Assembly (NCBI RefSeq): GCF_000174195.1
Contig: NZ_ACFY01000021.1
Coordinates: 1 to 64,000 of the forward strand
Length of the DNA: 64,000 bases
DNA from: Roseburia inulinivorans DSM 16841
Lineage (GTDB): Bacteria; Bacillota; Clostridia; Lachnospirales; Lachnospiraceae
Direction of reading: 5' to 3'
How positions within the stretch are numbered: the first letter of the stretch is position 1; each line of letters starts with the position of its first letter. Made by a program: the position numbers and the translations under genes. Positions 16,579 through 25,045 of the stretch are shown in pieces. Under the pieces are notes generated by a model that saw only the letters and a list, made by a program, of their open reading frames with translations, made no database searches and had not been told where the DNA came from.

Positions 16579-17058
16579 ATGAATGAAAAATTTGACAGTT
16601 CAAAATATAATTTAAGCTTGCGTAGGGCAAAGTTGGAGGATGCCGAATTTTTATTTATACTTAGAAACGATAAAACAGTTCGGGAAAATTCTTTTCAGAC
16701 CAATGTAATTGCGTATGAACAGCATTTAAACTGGTATAAAAACAAAATGCAGGATGAAAAAACACAAATTTACATTTTACAGATAAATAAACAAAATATA
16801 GGACAGGTCCGGGTAGATGAGGAAAACTCGGATTTGGAAATTTCCTATGCAATTTGCCAGGAATATCGGGGGAAAGGGTATGCAAAATGGATGTTAGGTA
16901 CTTTGGAGAAGGAGTTGAGGAAAGTGAAAAACAACATTGGAAAATGTTTGGTAGGAGATGTGAAAAAAGATAATATCAGTTCGCAAAAAGTGTTTCTTTC
17001 ACTTGGGTATATTGAGTCAAAGATGACCTATGGATTTCAATATAGAAAAAGAATATAG
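16579..17058 (+). CDS. pseH: GNAT N-acetyltransferase, probable PseH of the pseudaminic acid pathway
   Basis: A 159-residue GNAT-fold protein. The N-terminal pattern LRRAKLEDAEFLFILRNDKTVRENSF, followed by YEQHLNWYKNKM, is characteristic of the acetyltransferases that act on nonulosonic acid precursors, including those fused to PseG in other bacteria. The acetyl-CoA loop is YRGKGYAKWMLG near residue 95. PseH acetylates the 4-amino group of UDP-4-amino-4,6-dideoxy-L-AltNAc, the step between PseC and PseG. All other Pse enzymes are present in the window and this is the better of two GNAT candidates (the other is 36325-36771). Its stop codon lies in the arm of the 17054-17100 hairpin. Confidence 0.72.
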   Translation: MNEKFDSSKYNLSLRRAKLEDAEFLFILRNDKTVRENSFQTNVIAYEQHLNWYKNKMQDEKTQIYILQINKQNIGQVRVDEENSDLEISYAICQEYRGKGYAKWMLGTLEKELRKVKNNIGKCLVGDVKKDNISSQKVFLSLGYIESKMTYGFQYRKRI

Positions 17059-17100
17059 CATACAAATAAAATAAATATATTATTTCATCCGTATGCTATA
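17054..17100. terminator. Convergent stem-loop between pseH and the CDP-glycerol-type transferase
   Basis: TATAGCATAC (17054-17063) and GTATGCTATA (17091-17100) form a perfect 10-bp stem. The AT-rich 27-nt loop can pair further internally (AAATAA with TTATTT). The pseH TAG stop (17056-17058) is in the left arm, and the convergent gene stops at 17107. It probably serves both directions. Confidence 0.55.
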
Positions 17101-17106
17101 TTAAAA

Positions 17107-19008
17107 TTAATTCCAAAGATTACAAATTGAATATTTTGAGGTAAGGCGCTTTGACATAAAGTCTTTTGGGGTGTCGGAACAATTGGAAGTGAAATATTCA
17201 ATTGCATCCAGAATATCAGCACAGGAGTTTCCTACATTGGAAAAAACACGCGAGCCTTTTTCACGAACATAAGAAAAAGATTCAGGAAATGAAATTAGTT
17301 GTTCCATATCTTTTCTAAGGTTTGCTTTTGTAGATTTAATGACATAATCCATTGGAACAACGGCATAGCGGCTTGGTGTGGTGTCAGGAATGAGCCAATC
17401 GGTTACAGCAATACTTGTTTTTCCAAACATTAAGGCTTCTGCCATGACACTGGATTCATCGGAAACAACATAATCACACATTGCAAGCGCAGTCATAATG
17501 CTTTCTTCGGGTTCAATATAATATACGTTATCATACTTTCCCTCATGTAAGGCACGCATATTCTTTATATTTTCAATAATATTAGAATATTTTTCAGACC
17601 AATGGGCTTGTTTAATGAGTAAGTTTACATTTAAAGAGGAAAGAGCTTTAATAAAATCATCCTCTTTTCCATCATTTTCCCACGATGGTGCATATAAAAT
17701 AGAAACATCATATTTTAAATGAAACTTATTACGTAATTCTTCAACATGTTGTAAAAGTTCTGGAGAAGAAACCAGGTCGCTTTTCGGATATCCGAGTTCA
17801 TAAGTACCACACCGTGGATTAGCATAGTATTGGCAGGAACATTGCCTCCACAAATCAGCCCAGAAGTCACCGGGAACAATACCGATATCAAATTTATTCC
17901 AACGTTCTAATTCCCATAGATTAGGCCAACGATTATGTCCTTGTGCTAAATCGTGGAGAAGAATTACAGAAAATTTTGAGTTTTCAGGGTGACATACATG
18001 CTGGCAATAGATGCCAATTTCTGCTGTGGCAAGGGTGTTATCCGTAAAAGTAATTTTGTAACCGCGTGCTGCAGCTTCATCAGCAATTGGTTTTAAATTA
18101 TAATATTCGCCCATGTCAGTGTAAAAAAAAGTAATATCTTTTTTGCAGGAAATAAAATTCTCTGTTTTGGTAAAATCACATGCTGTTACAGGAGAAATAT
18201 CAAAAAAGTTTTGACTTTCATAGTCTGATAAAAGTTTTTGATAATCAGTGTTTAATTCTTCATCAATTAAAGCATTTGTCAGAATGGATGATGCCAAAGG
18301 AAGATAAGTATATACAATATTTGCAGAATAAAGTAATTGGTATAAAAGTGCAGTACACTGCATGGAATGAGGAATGCATATATTAAATAAACGTAGTTTC
18401 TTTGCATAATCAGCTGATATTAGTAATGTAGATAAATCGCCATATAAGTTTACAGTGTTTGCAAGACTATAAGTTAACAGCTGTTTTCCTTCAAAAATAT
18501 GGTTGTCAAGCATGTCCTGATAGATAAAGTCAGGGTGGGCGATAATTACGTCATTTTCGTCAATGAAATTGCGTGTGCAGATAACTTCATTAGCAGTTGG
18601 AGCTTCTATAAGGAAAGAAATAAGCAGTGAAATACGATTTTTCTCATACTTATGCTTACAGTCAAAAAAACAAATGTATTCGCTTTCTATAGATGTAATA
18701 CATTGGCAAAATTCTTCTAGCAGATTATCGGCGGAGAGGCAGATAATATCAAGATTTTTGTAATTCTGGAAAGTTTTTACATTTTCAAGACAGGTTTGCG
18801 TATCTTCAGAAGATTGTTTGATGTATATAAGTGTTACACTTGGTCCAGTTGACATGATGAGAGAATTCATGCATGTCATATAAAAGTCATCACGCCCGAA
18901 GGTAGATTTATATATTTTAAGACATTCATGCGTGGTGTTATAATCTTTTGCGGAGAGACATTGCTCTATTAACTGTATCATTTGAGCTTTTGGGGATAAA
19001 TTATTCAT
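17107..19008 (-). CDS. CDP-glycerol:glycerophosphotransferase family protein with N-terminal extension
   Basis: About 633 residues. The N-terminal third resembles a nucleotide-diphospho-sugar binding fold (VTLIYIKQSSEDTQTCLEN; YICFFDCKHKYEKNR). The C-terminal half is a TagB/TagF-like domain with FDIGIVPGDFWADLW, SILYAPSWENDG and the end motif CDYVVSDESSVMAEALMFGK. The family moves polyol-phosphates or sugars in teichoic acid and glycan synthesis. In this island it may add a glycerol-phosphate-like group. A longer frame from 19116 is unlikely, because the promoter at 19073-19101 would start mRNA inside it. The ATG at 19008 is used, although GGAGG lies 31 nt away; ACCAA/TTGGT could fold out the gap. 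Confidence 0.8.
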   Translation of the reverse strand: MNNLSPKAQMIQLIEQCLSAKDYNTTHECLKIYKSTFGRDDFYMTCMNSLIMSTGPSVTLIYIKQSSEDTQTCLENVKTFQNYKNLDIICLSADNLLEEFCQCITSIESEYICFFDCKHKYEKNRISLLISFLIEAPTANEVICTRNFIDENDVIIAHPDFIYQDMLDNHIFEGKQLLTYSLANTVNLYGDLSTLLISADYAKKLRLFNICIPHSMQCTALLYQLLYSANIVYTYLPLASSILTNALIDEELNTDYQKLLSDYESQNFFDISPVTACDFTKTENFISCKKDITFFYTDMGEYYNLKPIADEAAARGYKITFTDNTLATAEIGIYCQHVCHPENSKFSVILLHDLAQGHNRWPNLWELERWNKFDIGIVPGDFWADLWRQCSCQYYANPRCGTYELGYPKSDLVSSPELLQHVEELRNKFHLKYDVSILYAPSWENDGKEDDFIKALSSLNVNLLIKQAHWSEKYSNIIENIKNMRALHEGKYDNVYYIEPEESIMTALAMCDYVVSDESSVMAEALMFGKTSIAVTDWLIPDTTPSRYAVVPMDYVIKSTKANLRKDMEQLISFPESFSYVREKGSRVFSNVGNSCADILDAIEYFTSNCSDTPKDFMSKRLTSKYSICNLWN

Positions 19009-19072
19009 AATAATATACCAATAAAGAAATTGGTTTGTACCTCCTGGCAAATATATATTTGTTTTTGTATTT

Positions 19073-19101
19073 AGTATAAAGAAAAATGAGAGATAATTCA
19101 A
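19073..19101 (-). promoter_or_regulatory. Sigma-A promoter for the CDP-glycerol-type transferase
   Basis: On the minus strand: TTGAAT (19101-19096), a 17-nt spacer, then TATACT (19078-19073). Transcription would begin near 19066, about 58 nt before the ATG at 19008. The leader contains GGAGG, and after it an ACCAA/TTGGT inverted repeat that can form a small hairpin before the ATG. Confidence 0.6.
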
Positions 19102-19181
19102 TATAAGAGCTAGCAACTTATATATAAATTTGATAAAATTATTTGAGAAAATATTTATAATACGAGGTTATAAAGTAAACT

Positions 19182-20318
19182 ATGAGGATACTTTTTTTTC
19201 AATGGCATTCCTTTATGAATAAGGGAATAGAAAGAGCTCTAAGAAAGCTTAATATAGAATATAAAACTTTTTTCTGGCAATTTGAGAATTGGGAAGAAGA
19301 CCAAAAATTTTTGCAGAAATTGCGGAAGGAAATAGAAAAAGAAAATTATACAATGGTTCTTTCTGTGAATTATGCACCTCTTGTCTCAAAAATTTGTGAG
19401 GAAAAGGGAATACCTTATATTGCATGGGTATATGATGCACCATTACATATTAGAGAGTTGTCATCCTTGAAAAATAAATGTAACTATATTTTCTTTTTTG
19501 ACAGAGGACAGGCAGAACAGTATAAAAAAATAGGGATAAATGCATTGCATATGCCATTAGCAGTAGATACAGATATATTTGGAGAAGCAATTATAAAAAA
19601 TAATAGCCGATATCAAACGGACGTATCGCTGGTTGGAAAACTTTATCAGACAGAGTATGCAGGATATACAGGATGCTTATGTGAATACACAAAAGGATAT
19701 TTAGAGGGAATTATTAATTCACAGTCAAAGATTTATGGGGGATATTTAATACCGGAATTAATTACACAAGAATTATTAAATCAAATTAATGAGGATTATA
19801 AACAAAAGAAAATTGATTTTCAAATGGGGTGTAGGGAATTAGAATTTATGCTTGCATGTGAAACAACAGGAAGAGAAAGATATACAGCATTGGCTTTGCT
19901 CTCAAATCATTTTAAAGTTGATTTATATTCGACGGATAAAGAAAATAGTCTTCCCAATATCAATTTCAGAGGGTATGCAGATTATTACACACAAATGCCA
20001 CAGATTTTTTATGGAAGTAAAATTAATTTAAATATTTCATTGAAAACAATTCGGACAGGAATACCGCTTAGGGTAATTGATATTTTGGGATGTAATGGAT
20101 TTGTAATAACAAATTATCAGGAGGAAATTGCCGAGTATTTTAAAGTAGGTGAGGAGTGTGTTGTGTATGATAATTTAGAAGATTTATATGAAAAAACCAA
20201 ATATTATTTAGAACATGATATGGCGCGTCAAAAAATAGCAAATGCAGGATACCAGTGTGTAAAAAGAGACTTTACTTTTGAGAATAGATTACAGTGTATG
20301 TTCCAAGAGATAAAATAA
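19182..20318 (+). CDS. CgeB-like glycosyltransferase
   Basis: A 378-residue paralogue of the genes at 8316 and 9490. The N-terminal half has MVLSVNYAPLVSKICEEKGI and IAWVYDAPLHIREL, with IFFFDRGQAEQYKKIGI behind it. The C-terminal half has the motif VIDILGCNGFVITNYQ and the tail EDLYEKTKYYLEHD. It opens a plus-strand operon of eight closely spaced genes reaching 27299, which includes pseF, pseI and pseG. Upstream, TATAAT at 19156-19161 may be its -10 box, but the -35 spacing is poor. Confidence 0.85.
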   Translation: MRILFFQWHSFMNKGIERALRKLNIEYKTFFWQFENWEEDQKFLQKLRKEIEKENYTMVLSVNYAPLVSKICEEKGIPYIAWVYDAPLHIRELSSLKNKCNYIFFFDRGQAEQYKKIGINALHMPLAVDTDIFGEAIIKNNSRYQTDVSLVGKLYQTEYAGYTGCLCEYTKGYLEGIINSQSKIYGGYLIPELITQELLNQINEDYKQKKIDFQMGCRELEFMLACETTGRERYTALALLSNHFKVDLYSTDKENSLPNINFRGYADYYTQMPQIFYGSKINLNISLKTIRTGIPLRVIDILGCNGFVITNYQEEIAEYFKVGEECVVYDNLEDLYEKTKYYLEHDMARQKIANAGYQCVKRDFTFENRLQCMFQEIK

Positions 20319-20337
20319 TGAAAGAGGGATAAGAAAA

Positions 20338-22041
20338 ATGTATGATGAATTAATAAAAAAGATGCAACCAAAACCAAAATTTAATTTAAAATGGTATAAA
20401 GATGCAGATTTATATTCAGATGGAGATGTAGAGGATAAGATAATACAATTGATAGCAGAAAATGAACCAGAGCATTATACAGATGCTATTTATGATAATT
20501 TTAGTTGGGCTACATATTATCATTTAATACATTTACGAAAAAATATTTTAAACTGGTATGATTTTAAAAAGGATAGTGATGTTTTGGAAATTGGATGCGG
20601 TATGGGAGCTGTAACAAGTGTGTTGTGCGACAATTGCAAAACGGTCACAGCGGTAGAATTGTCAAAAAGAAGGGCAACAGCAACATTGTTACGTTGCAGG
20701 GAAAAGGAAAATTTAGAAATTATTGTAGGAAATTTAAATGATATCCAATTTGATAAAAAATTTGATTATATTACATTAATAGGTGTATTTGAGTATCAGG
20801 GATGTTATACAGAATCTGATAATCCATATAAAGATTTTTTGGTCAGGATAAAGCAGCTGCTAAAGCCAGATGGGAAATTATTTATTGCTATTGAAAATCA
20901 GTATGGATTAAAATATTGGTGTGGAGCACTGGAAGATCATACAGGTATTCCGTTTGATGGAATGAATCAGTATAAGTTTACAAAACGTGGGGTAAGAACT
21001 TTTTCAAAAGAGACATTGAATAGGATAATAAAAGAAAGTGGATTTAAAAAGACATATTTTTATTATCCACTTCCTGATTACAAGCTTCCAACCGTAGTGT
21101 ATTCAGAAGATTATTTGCCTCAAAATGGAAATATGCAAAACTTACAGTGTTACTATGTGCCAGATAAGTCTACTTTGGTTGCAGATGAAATGAATATGTA
21201 CAAAGATATCATTGATAATGGAGTGTTTGAATTTTTTGCTAATTCATTTTTAGTAGAGTGTTCAGATAGTGAGGATATCGGAAAAATAACGTTTGCAACA
21301 ATGGGAAGTGAGCGGAAGGAAAAGTATCGTATTGCTACCAGATTTGTTGAAAATAAGGTTGTTGAAAAAATTGCATTGACAAATTTATGTAGAGAAACAC
21401 ATTTAAAGCAGATAACAAAAAACGAACAGGTATTAAAAAAATACGGAAGAAATGTTTTGGAAAGTAATTGGCATAGAAGTGGGAAGATAGTTTCAAGTTT
21501 TGAAAAAAAACCATTGTTGGAGGATAAAGTCTTAGAAGCGTGGGATAAAAAGGATATTGAACAGGTGTTTAACGTCTTTGATATTTTATATAAGGAAATA
21601 TTGAATTCATCAGAACATGTCGGATGGAAAAATAATATTTTATATACCCTAGGGGCAGGTATCGTTGAAGATGAGCTTGCATATGGACCAATTCTTCGTA
21701 TTGCATATTTAGATATGATATTAAGAAATGCGTTTGTTGAGGATGGCAAAGTGTGTTGGTTTGATCAGGAATGGATTTTGGAAGATGTGCCAGCTAAATT
21801 TGTTTTATGCAGAGCAATAGCACAGCTTTATTATGCATATCCTGAATTTGAAAAATTCTGTTCGATGCAGATTTTATTGGATAAATATGAAATAAAAAGT
21901 GCTTATGAAGCGTTTCAGATTTTAGAGCATATGTTTACAGAATTAATATTTGATGAAAAACAGTTAGTAGAAAGTGCAGCATTTCGTGGAACTGATATGA
22001 AAGCATGCGTTTCCAATATTAAGAAATTACTTTCTTGGTAA
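20338..22041 (+). CDS. Class I SAM methyltransferase with large C-terminal domain
   Basis: A 567-residue protein. The methyltransferase core is at about residues 75-230: motif I is VLEIGCGMGAVTSVL, motif II TAVELSKRRA, and the later YITLIGVFEYQ and LLKPDGKLFIAIENQYG are typical of class I enzymes. The last 300 residues form a separate domain with ILYTLGAGIVEDELAYGP and VCWFDQEWILEDVPA; the phrase FDQEW is reminiscent of kinase-like domains seen in polysaccharide gene clusters, but this is uncertain. It probably methylates a glycan or amino sugar. It follows the CgeB-like gene by 19 nt. Confidence 0.8.
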   Translation: MYDELIKKMQPKPKFNLKWYKDADLYSDGDVEDKIIQLIAENEPEHYTDAIYDNFSWATYYHLIHLRKNILNWYDFKKDSDVLEIGCGMGAVTSVLCDNCKTVTAVELSKRRATATLLRCREKENLEIIVGNLNDIQFDKKFDYITLIGVFEYQGCYTESDNPYKDFLVRIKQLLKPDGKLFIAIENQYGLKYWCGALEDHTGIPFDGMNQYKFTKRGVRTFSKETLNRIIKESGFKKTYFYYPLPDYKLPTVVYSEDYLPQNGNMQNLQCYYVPDKSTLVADEMNMYKDIIDNGVFEFFANSFLVECSDSEDIGKITFATMGSERKEKYRIATRFVENKVVEKIALTNLCRETHLKQITKNEQVLKKYGRNVLESNWHRSGKIVSSFEKKPLLEDKVLEAWDKKDIEQVFNVFDILYKEILNSSEHVGWKNNILYTLGAGIVEDELAYGPILRIAYLDMILRNAFVEDGKVCWFDQEWILEDVPAKFVLCRAIAQLYYAYPEFEKFCSMQILLDKYEIKSAYEAFQILEHMFTELIFDEKQLVESAAFRGTDMKACVSNIKKLLSW

Positions 22042-22069
22042 ATAATAATTGCAAAGGGAGAGGAAAAGT

Positions 22070-22564
22070 ATGGATGCTGCTATAACAGATAAAGATTTGA
22101 TTTATTTTTACTTTGAAATGATAAAAAAAAGTGGGGCGTTAAATGTATTAGATGTAGGGATGTTCTTAAAAAGAATAGGTGCTGTATCCAGACAAGCTAT
22201 GGGGTGTGAGATTGATGCTAAAGTACAGCTTTGCGGAATTGATTTGTATCCAGATGTGCAACTGGCTGTTTATGACAGAATTTATGATATAATATTTCCT
22301 CAAAAATTATTTATAAATGAGATTGTAGATAAAAATAAAAGTATAAATTTTGATATAGCAGTGTTGCTTGGCATAGAAAACTACGAAGAAGAATTTATAC
22401 AGAAAACGTGGAAGTATTCATTGGATAATGTAGCTGCAATCATGACAGAACAGAGAATGGCGGATATGCAGGTGAAAAAAGGTGTGATTACAGGCTATTA
22501 TCCGGTGTCGACGGGAGAACGGACATATGCATGGATACCAACAATGGAATTGAGAGGAAATTAG
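22070..22564 (+). CDS. Unknown protein, possibly a degenerate methyltransferase-like domain
   Basis: A 164-residue protein. The segment ALNVLDVGMFLKRIGAVSRQ, followed by VQLCGIDLYPDVQ, looks like the SAM-binding strand and acidic loop of a Rossmann methyltransferase. However, the usual GxGxG is replaced (DVGMFLK), so SAM binding is doubtful. ATG 22070 has GGGAGAGG 7 nt upstream, better than an upstream TTG at 22049. It sits between the full methyltransferase and a DUF4422 gene, which suggests a partner role in the same modification. No function is claimed. Confidence 0.6.
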   Translation: MDAAITDKDLIYFYFEMIKKSGALNVLDVGMFLKRIGAVSRQAMGCEIDAKVQLCGIDLYPDVQLAVYDRIYDIIFPQKLFINEIVDKNKSINFDIAVLLGIENYEEEFIQKTWKYSLDNVAAIMTEQRMADMQVKKGVITGYYPVSTGERTYAWIPTMELRGN

Positions 22565-22567
22565 GGC

Positions 22568-23248
22568 GTGGATACAAGAATGTATATTATGGCGCATAAA
22601 AAATTCCAGGTGCCAGATAAAAATGGATATATCCCATTACAGGTTGGAAGCGCATTAAATGAAGATTTGGGATATCAGAAAGATGATACCGGTATACAAA
22701 TTTCAGCAAAGAATAAGACGTATTGTGAATTGACGGGTATGTATTGGATATGGAAAAATATTCAATGCGATAATGTTGGAATTTGTCATTATAGAAGATA
22801 TTTTGTACAGGATGAATTACTTACTATTGAGTATATGGAACAATGTTTAAAAAAATATGATATTATTGTGCCGGATAGTGGAATGACGATGTATGAAAAT
22901 GTATATAAACATTATGAAAACAGGCATAAGATAAAAGATTTAAATATTTGTGGTGAGGTGTTATTACAGAAATATCCGAAGGATTATGCTGCATTCAAAT
23001 GGAGCTTAGAAAGAAATTTTATGTCGTTAGGAAACATGGTAATTACATCCAAAACACTTTATGACGAATATTGTAGCTGGCTGTTTGATATTTTATTTGA
23101 AGTAGAAAAAAGAATCAATATTGAAAACTATGATGATTATCAGAAACGTGTATTTGGTTTTTTGTCAGAACGATTATTTCGGACCTGGTTATTAAACAGA
23201 CCGTTAAAGGTTAGAGAAGAAAGAGTTTTGTTTATAGATGAACAATAA
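22568..23248 (+). CDS. DUF4422 capsular/glycan glycosyltransferase-like protein
   Basis: A 226-residue protein whose start (MYIMAHKKFQVPDKNGYIPL) and core (YCELTGMYWIWKNIQCDNVG, then ICHYRRYF) match the DUF4422 family found in capsule and exopolysaccharide loci. DUF4422 proteins are thought to be glycosyltransferases; the HYRRYF motif is the most conserved part. The start is GTG at 22568, 4 nt after the upstream gene. Probably another transferase of the flagellin glycan; the sugar is unknown. Confidence 0.82.
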   Translation: MDTRMYIMAHKKFQVPDKNGYIPLQVGSALNEDLGYQKDDTGIQISAKNKTYCELTGMYWIWKNIQCDNVGICHYRRYFVQDELLTIEYMEQCLKKYDIIVPDSGMTMYENVYKHYENRHKIKDLNICGEVLLQKYPKDYAAFKWSLERNFMSLGNMVITSKTLYDEYCSWLFDILFEVEKRINIENYDDYQKRVFGFLSERLFRTWLLNRPLKVREERVLFIDEQ

Positions 23249-23278
23249 ACATAAAATTTTCAGTGAGGGTGAATAGCT

Positions 23279-23989
23279 ATGGAAAAAGCGATTGCAATCA
23301 TTACAGCACGGGGAGGTAGTAAGCGGATTCCTCGTAAAAATATTAAAGAATTTTGCGGAAAGCCAATTATTGCATATTCAATTGAAGCTGCGAAAAAGAG
23401 TGGCAGGTTTTCAGAAATCATGGTATCGACAGATAGTGAAGAGATTGCGGAAATATCAAGAAATTATGGAGCAAATGTTCCGTTTCTTAGGAGTAAAAAA
23501 ACATCGGATGATTATGCAACAACTGCAGATGTTTTGATGGAAGTGCTTGATGGCTATAAGCAGCGGGAAAGAGAATTTGAATATACTTGCTGCATTTATC
23601 CAACGGCACCATTTGTCACGGAAGATAAGTTGATACGTGCCATGGAAATTATGGAAAGACAAAATCCGGTAGCGGTTATGCCGGTGGTGCAATTTTCATA
23701 TCCACCACAAAGATGTTACGTGGTGGATGAAAATGAACGGATTCATTTTAAATTCCCACAATATGCTGCAGCAAGATCGCAGGATTTAGAAAAGCAATAT
23801 CATGATGCAGGACAGTTTTATGTATATCAGACAAAAGATTATTTGAAAAATAAAGGAATGGTGTGGGAAAATATTATGCCAATCATTGTTTCTGAATTAG
23901 AGGTTCAGGACATAGATAATGAAACGGACTGGGAGCTTGCAGAAATAAAGTACAAGATAATGTGTGAAAAAAATAAAGGAATTTTATAG
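23279..23989 (+). CDS. pseF: CMP-pseudaminic acid synthetase (cytidylyltransferase)
   Basis: A 236-residue CMP-nonulosonate synthetase. The N-terminal nucleotide-binding motif is AIITARGGSKRIPRKNIKEF, with MVSTDSEEIAEI and the CCIYPTAPFVTEDKL segment of the family. PseF activates pseudaminic acid with CTP to CMP-Pse, the donor for Maf. The pairing with pseI, whose start is 2 nt after this stop, and with pseG right after it supports PseF over NeuA or LegF. It acts in the cytosol. Confidence 0.9.
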   Translation: MEKAIAIITARGGSKRIPRKNIKEFCGKPIIAYSIEAAKKSGRFSEIMVSTDSEEIAEISRNYGANVPFLRSKKTSDDYATTADVLMEVLDGYKQREREFEYTCCIYPTAPFVTEDKLIRAMEIMERQNPVAVMPVVQFSYPPQRCYVVDENERIHFKFPQYAAARSQDLEKQYHDAGQFYVYQTKDYLKNKGMVWENIMPIIVSELEVQDIDNETDWELAEIKYKIMCEKNKGIL

Positions 23990-23990
23990 A

Positions 23991-25037
23991 ATGATACAGT
24001 TTAGGGAAAAAATACAAAATGGTATATATGTAATTGCAGAGATGTCTGCAAATCATGCAGGAAAAATAGAAAATGCATTTAAAATTATTGAAGAAGCAGC
24101 AAAAGCAGGTGCAGATTGTGTAAAGATCCAGACATACACAGCGGACACACTGACAATCGACTGTGATGATGATGCTTATAGGCTTCATGGTGGTCTGTGG
24201 GATGGATATAATTATTATCAATTGTACAAACAGGCATATACACCATGGGAATGGCAGCAAGCCTTGAAGGACAAATGTGAGGAGGTTGGAGTAGATTTTT
24301 TATCTACTCCTTTTGACAAAACAGCAGTAGATTTTTTGGAAGAACTTGGAGTTGAATTTTATAAGATAGCGTCTTTTGAATTGGTAGATATTCCATTGAT
24401 AGAATATGTTGCCAGTAAGGGAAAGCCAATTATTATGTCCTGTGGAATGGGAAGTGAACAGGAGATAAAAGAGGCATTAGATGCATGTCACAGACAGAAA
24501 AATTATAATGTTGCATTATTAAAATGTTGTAGTCAGTACCCGGCACAATATGAGGATATGAATGTTTCGGTTATACCTGATATGAAAAAGCGGTTTGGTG
24601 TACCAGTAGGATTATCGGATCATTCATTGGGATCTTTGGCAGATGTAGTAGCTGTGTCATTGGGCGCACAGATTATTGAGAAGCATGTATGCCTGAGCAG
24701 GCAAATAGATAATCCGGATGCAGGTTTTTCTATGGAATTAAGTGAGTTTGCACAGATGGTCAAAGATGTTAGAAATGCTTATATTATAAAAGGAAAAGCA
24801 ACTTATGAATTGACGGAGCATGAAAAGAATAGTTTGATTTACCGTCGTTCTCTTGTGGCTGTGAAATCAATTGCGAAAGGAGAAGCTTTTACAGAGGAAA
24901 ATGTTAGAAGCATCCGACCGGCAATTGGAATTAAACCGAAATATTATTACGAATTATTAAAGAAAACAGCGAAGCAGGAATATCATTTTGGCGAGCCGAT
25001 TTCCATAAATGAAATAAGTGAACAAAAAATTTTATAG
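23991..25037 (+). CDS. pseI: Pseudaminic acid synthase
   Basis: A 348-residue NeuB-family enzyme. The N-terminal TIM barrel begins IYVIAEMSANHAGKIENAF, with DCVKIQTYTADTLT and FLSTPFDKTAVDFLEELG. A PseI-type segment reads YQLYKQAYTPWEWQQ. The C-terminal SAF (antifreeze-like) domain starts near residue 285 (YRRSLVAVKSIAKGEAFTEE). It condenses 2,4-diacetamido-trideoxy-altrose with phosphoenolpyruvate. The ATG at 23991 is preferred over the in-frame 23964 because AAAGGA stands 10 nt upstream and it then just clears the pseF stop. Confidence 0.92.
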   Translation: MIQFREKIQNGIYVIAEMSANHAGKIENAFKIIEEAAKAGADCVKIQTYTADTLTIDCDDDAYRLHGGLWDGYNYYQLYKQAYTPWEWQQALKDKCEEVGVDFLSTPFDKTAVDFLEELGVEFYKIASFELVDIPLIEYVASKGKPIIMSCGMGSEQEIKEALDACHRQKNYNVALLKCCSQYPAQYEDMNVSVIPDMKKRFGVPVGLSDHSLGSLADVVAVSLGAQIIEKHVCLSRQIDNPDAGFSMELSEFAQMVKDVRNAYIIKGKATYELTEHEKNSLIYRRSLVAVKSIAKGEAFTEENVRSIRPAIGIKPKYYYELLKKTAKQEYHFGEPISINEISEQKIL

Positions 25038-25045
25038 AAGGAAGA

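Noticed and set aside
21153..21749. A 198-residue minus-strand frame
   Set aside because: Fully antisense to the SAM methyltransferase gene; Ser/Phe/Leu-rich low-complexity protein as expected from an AT-rich reverse strand, no motifs.
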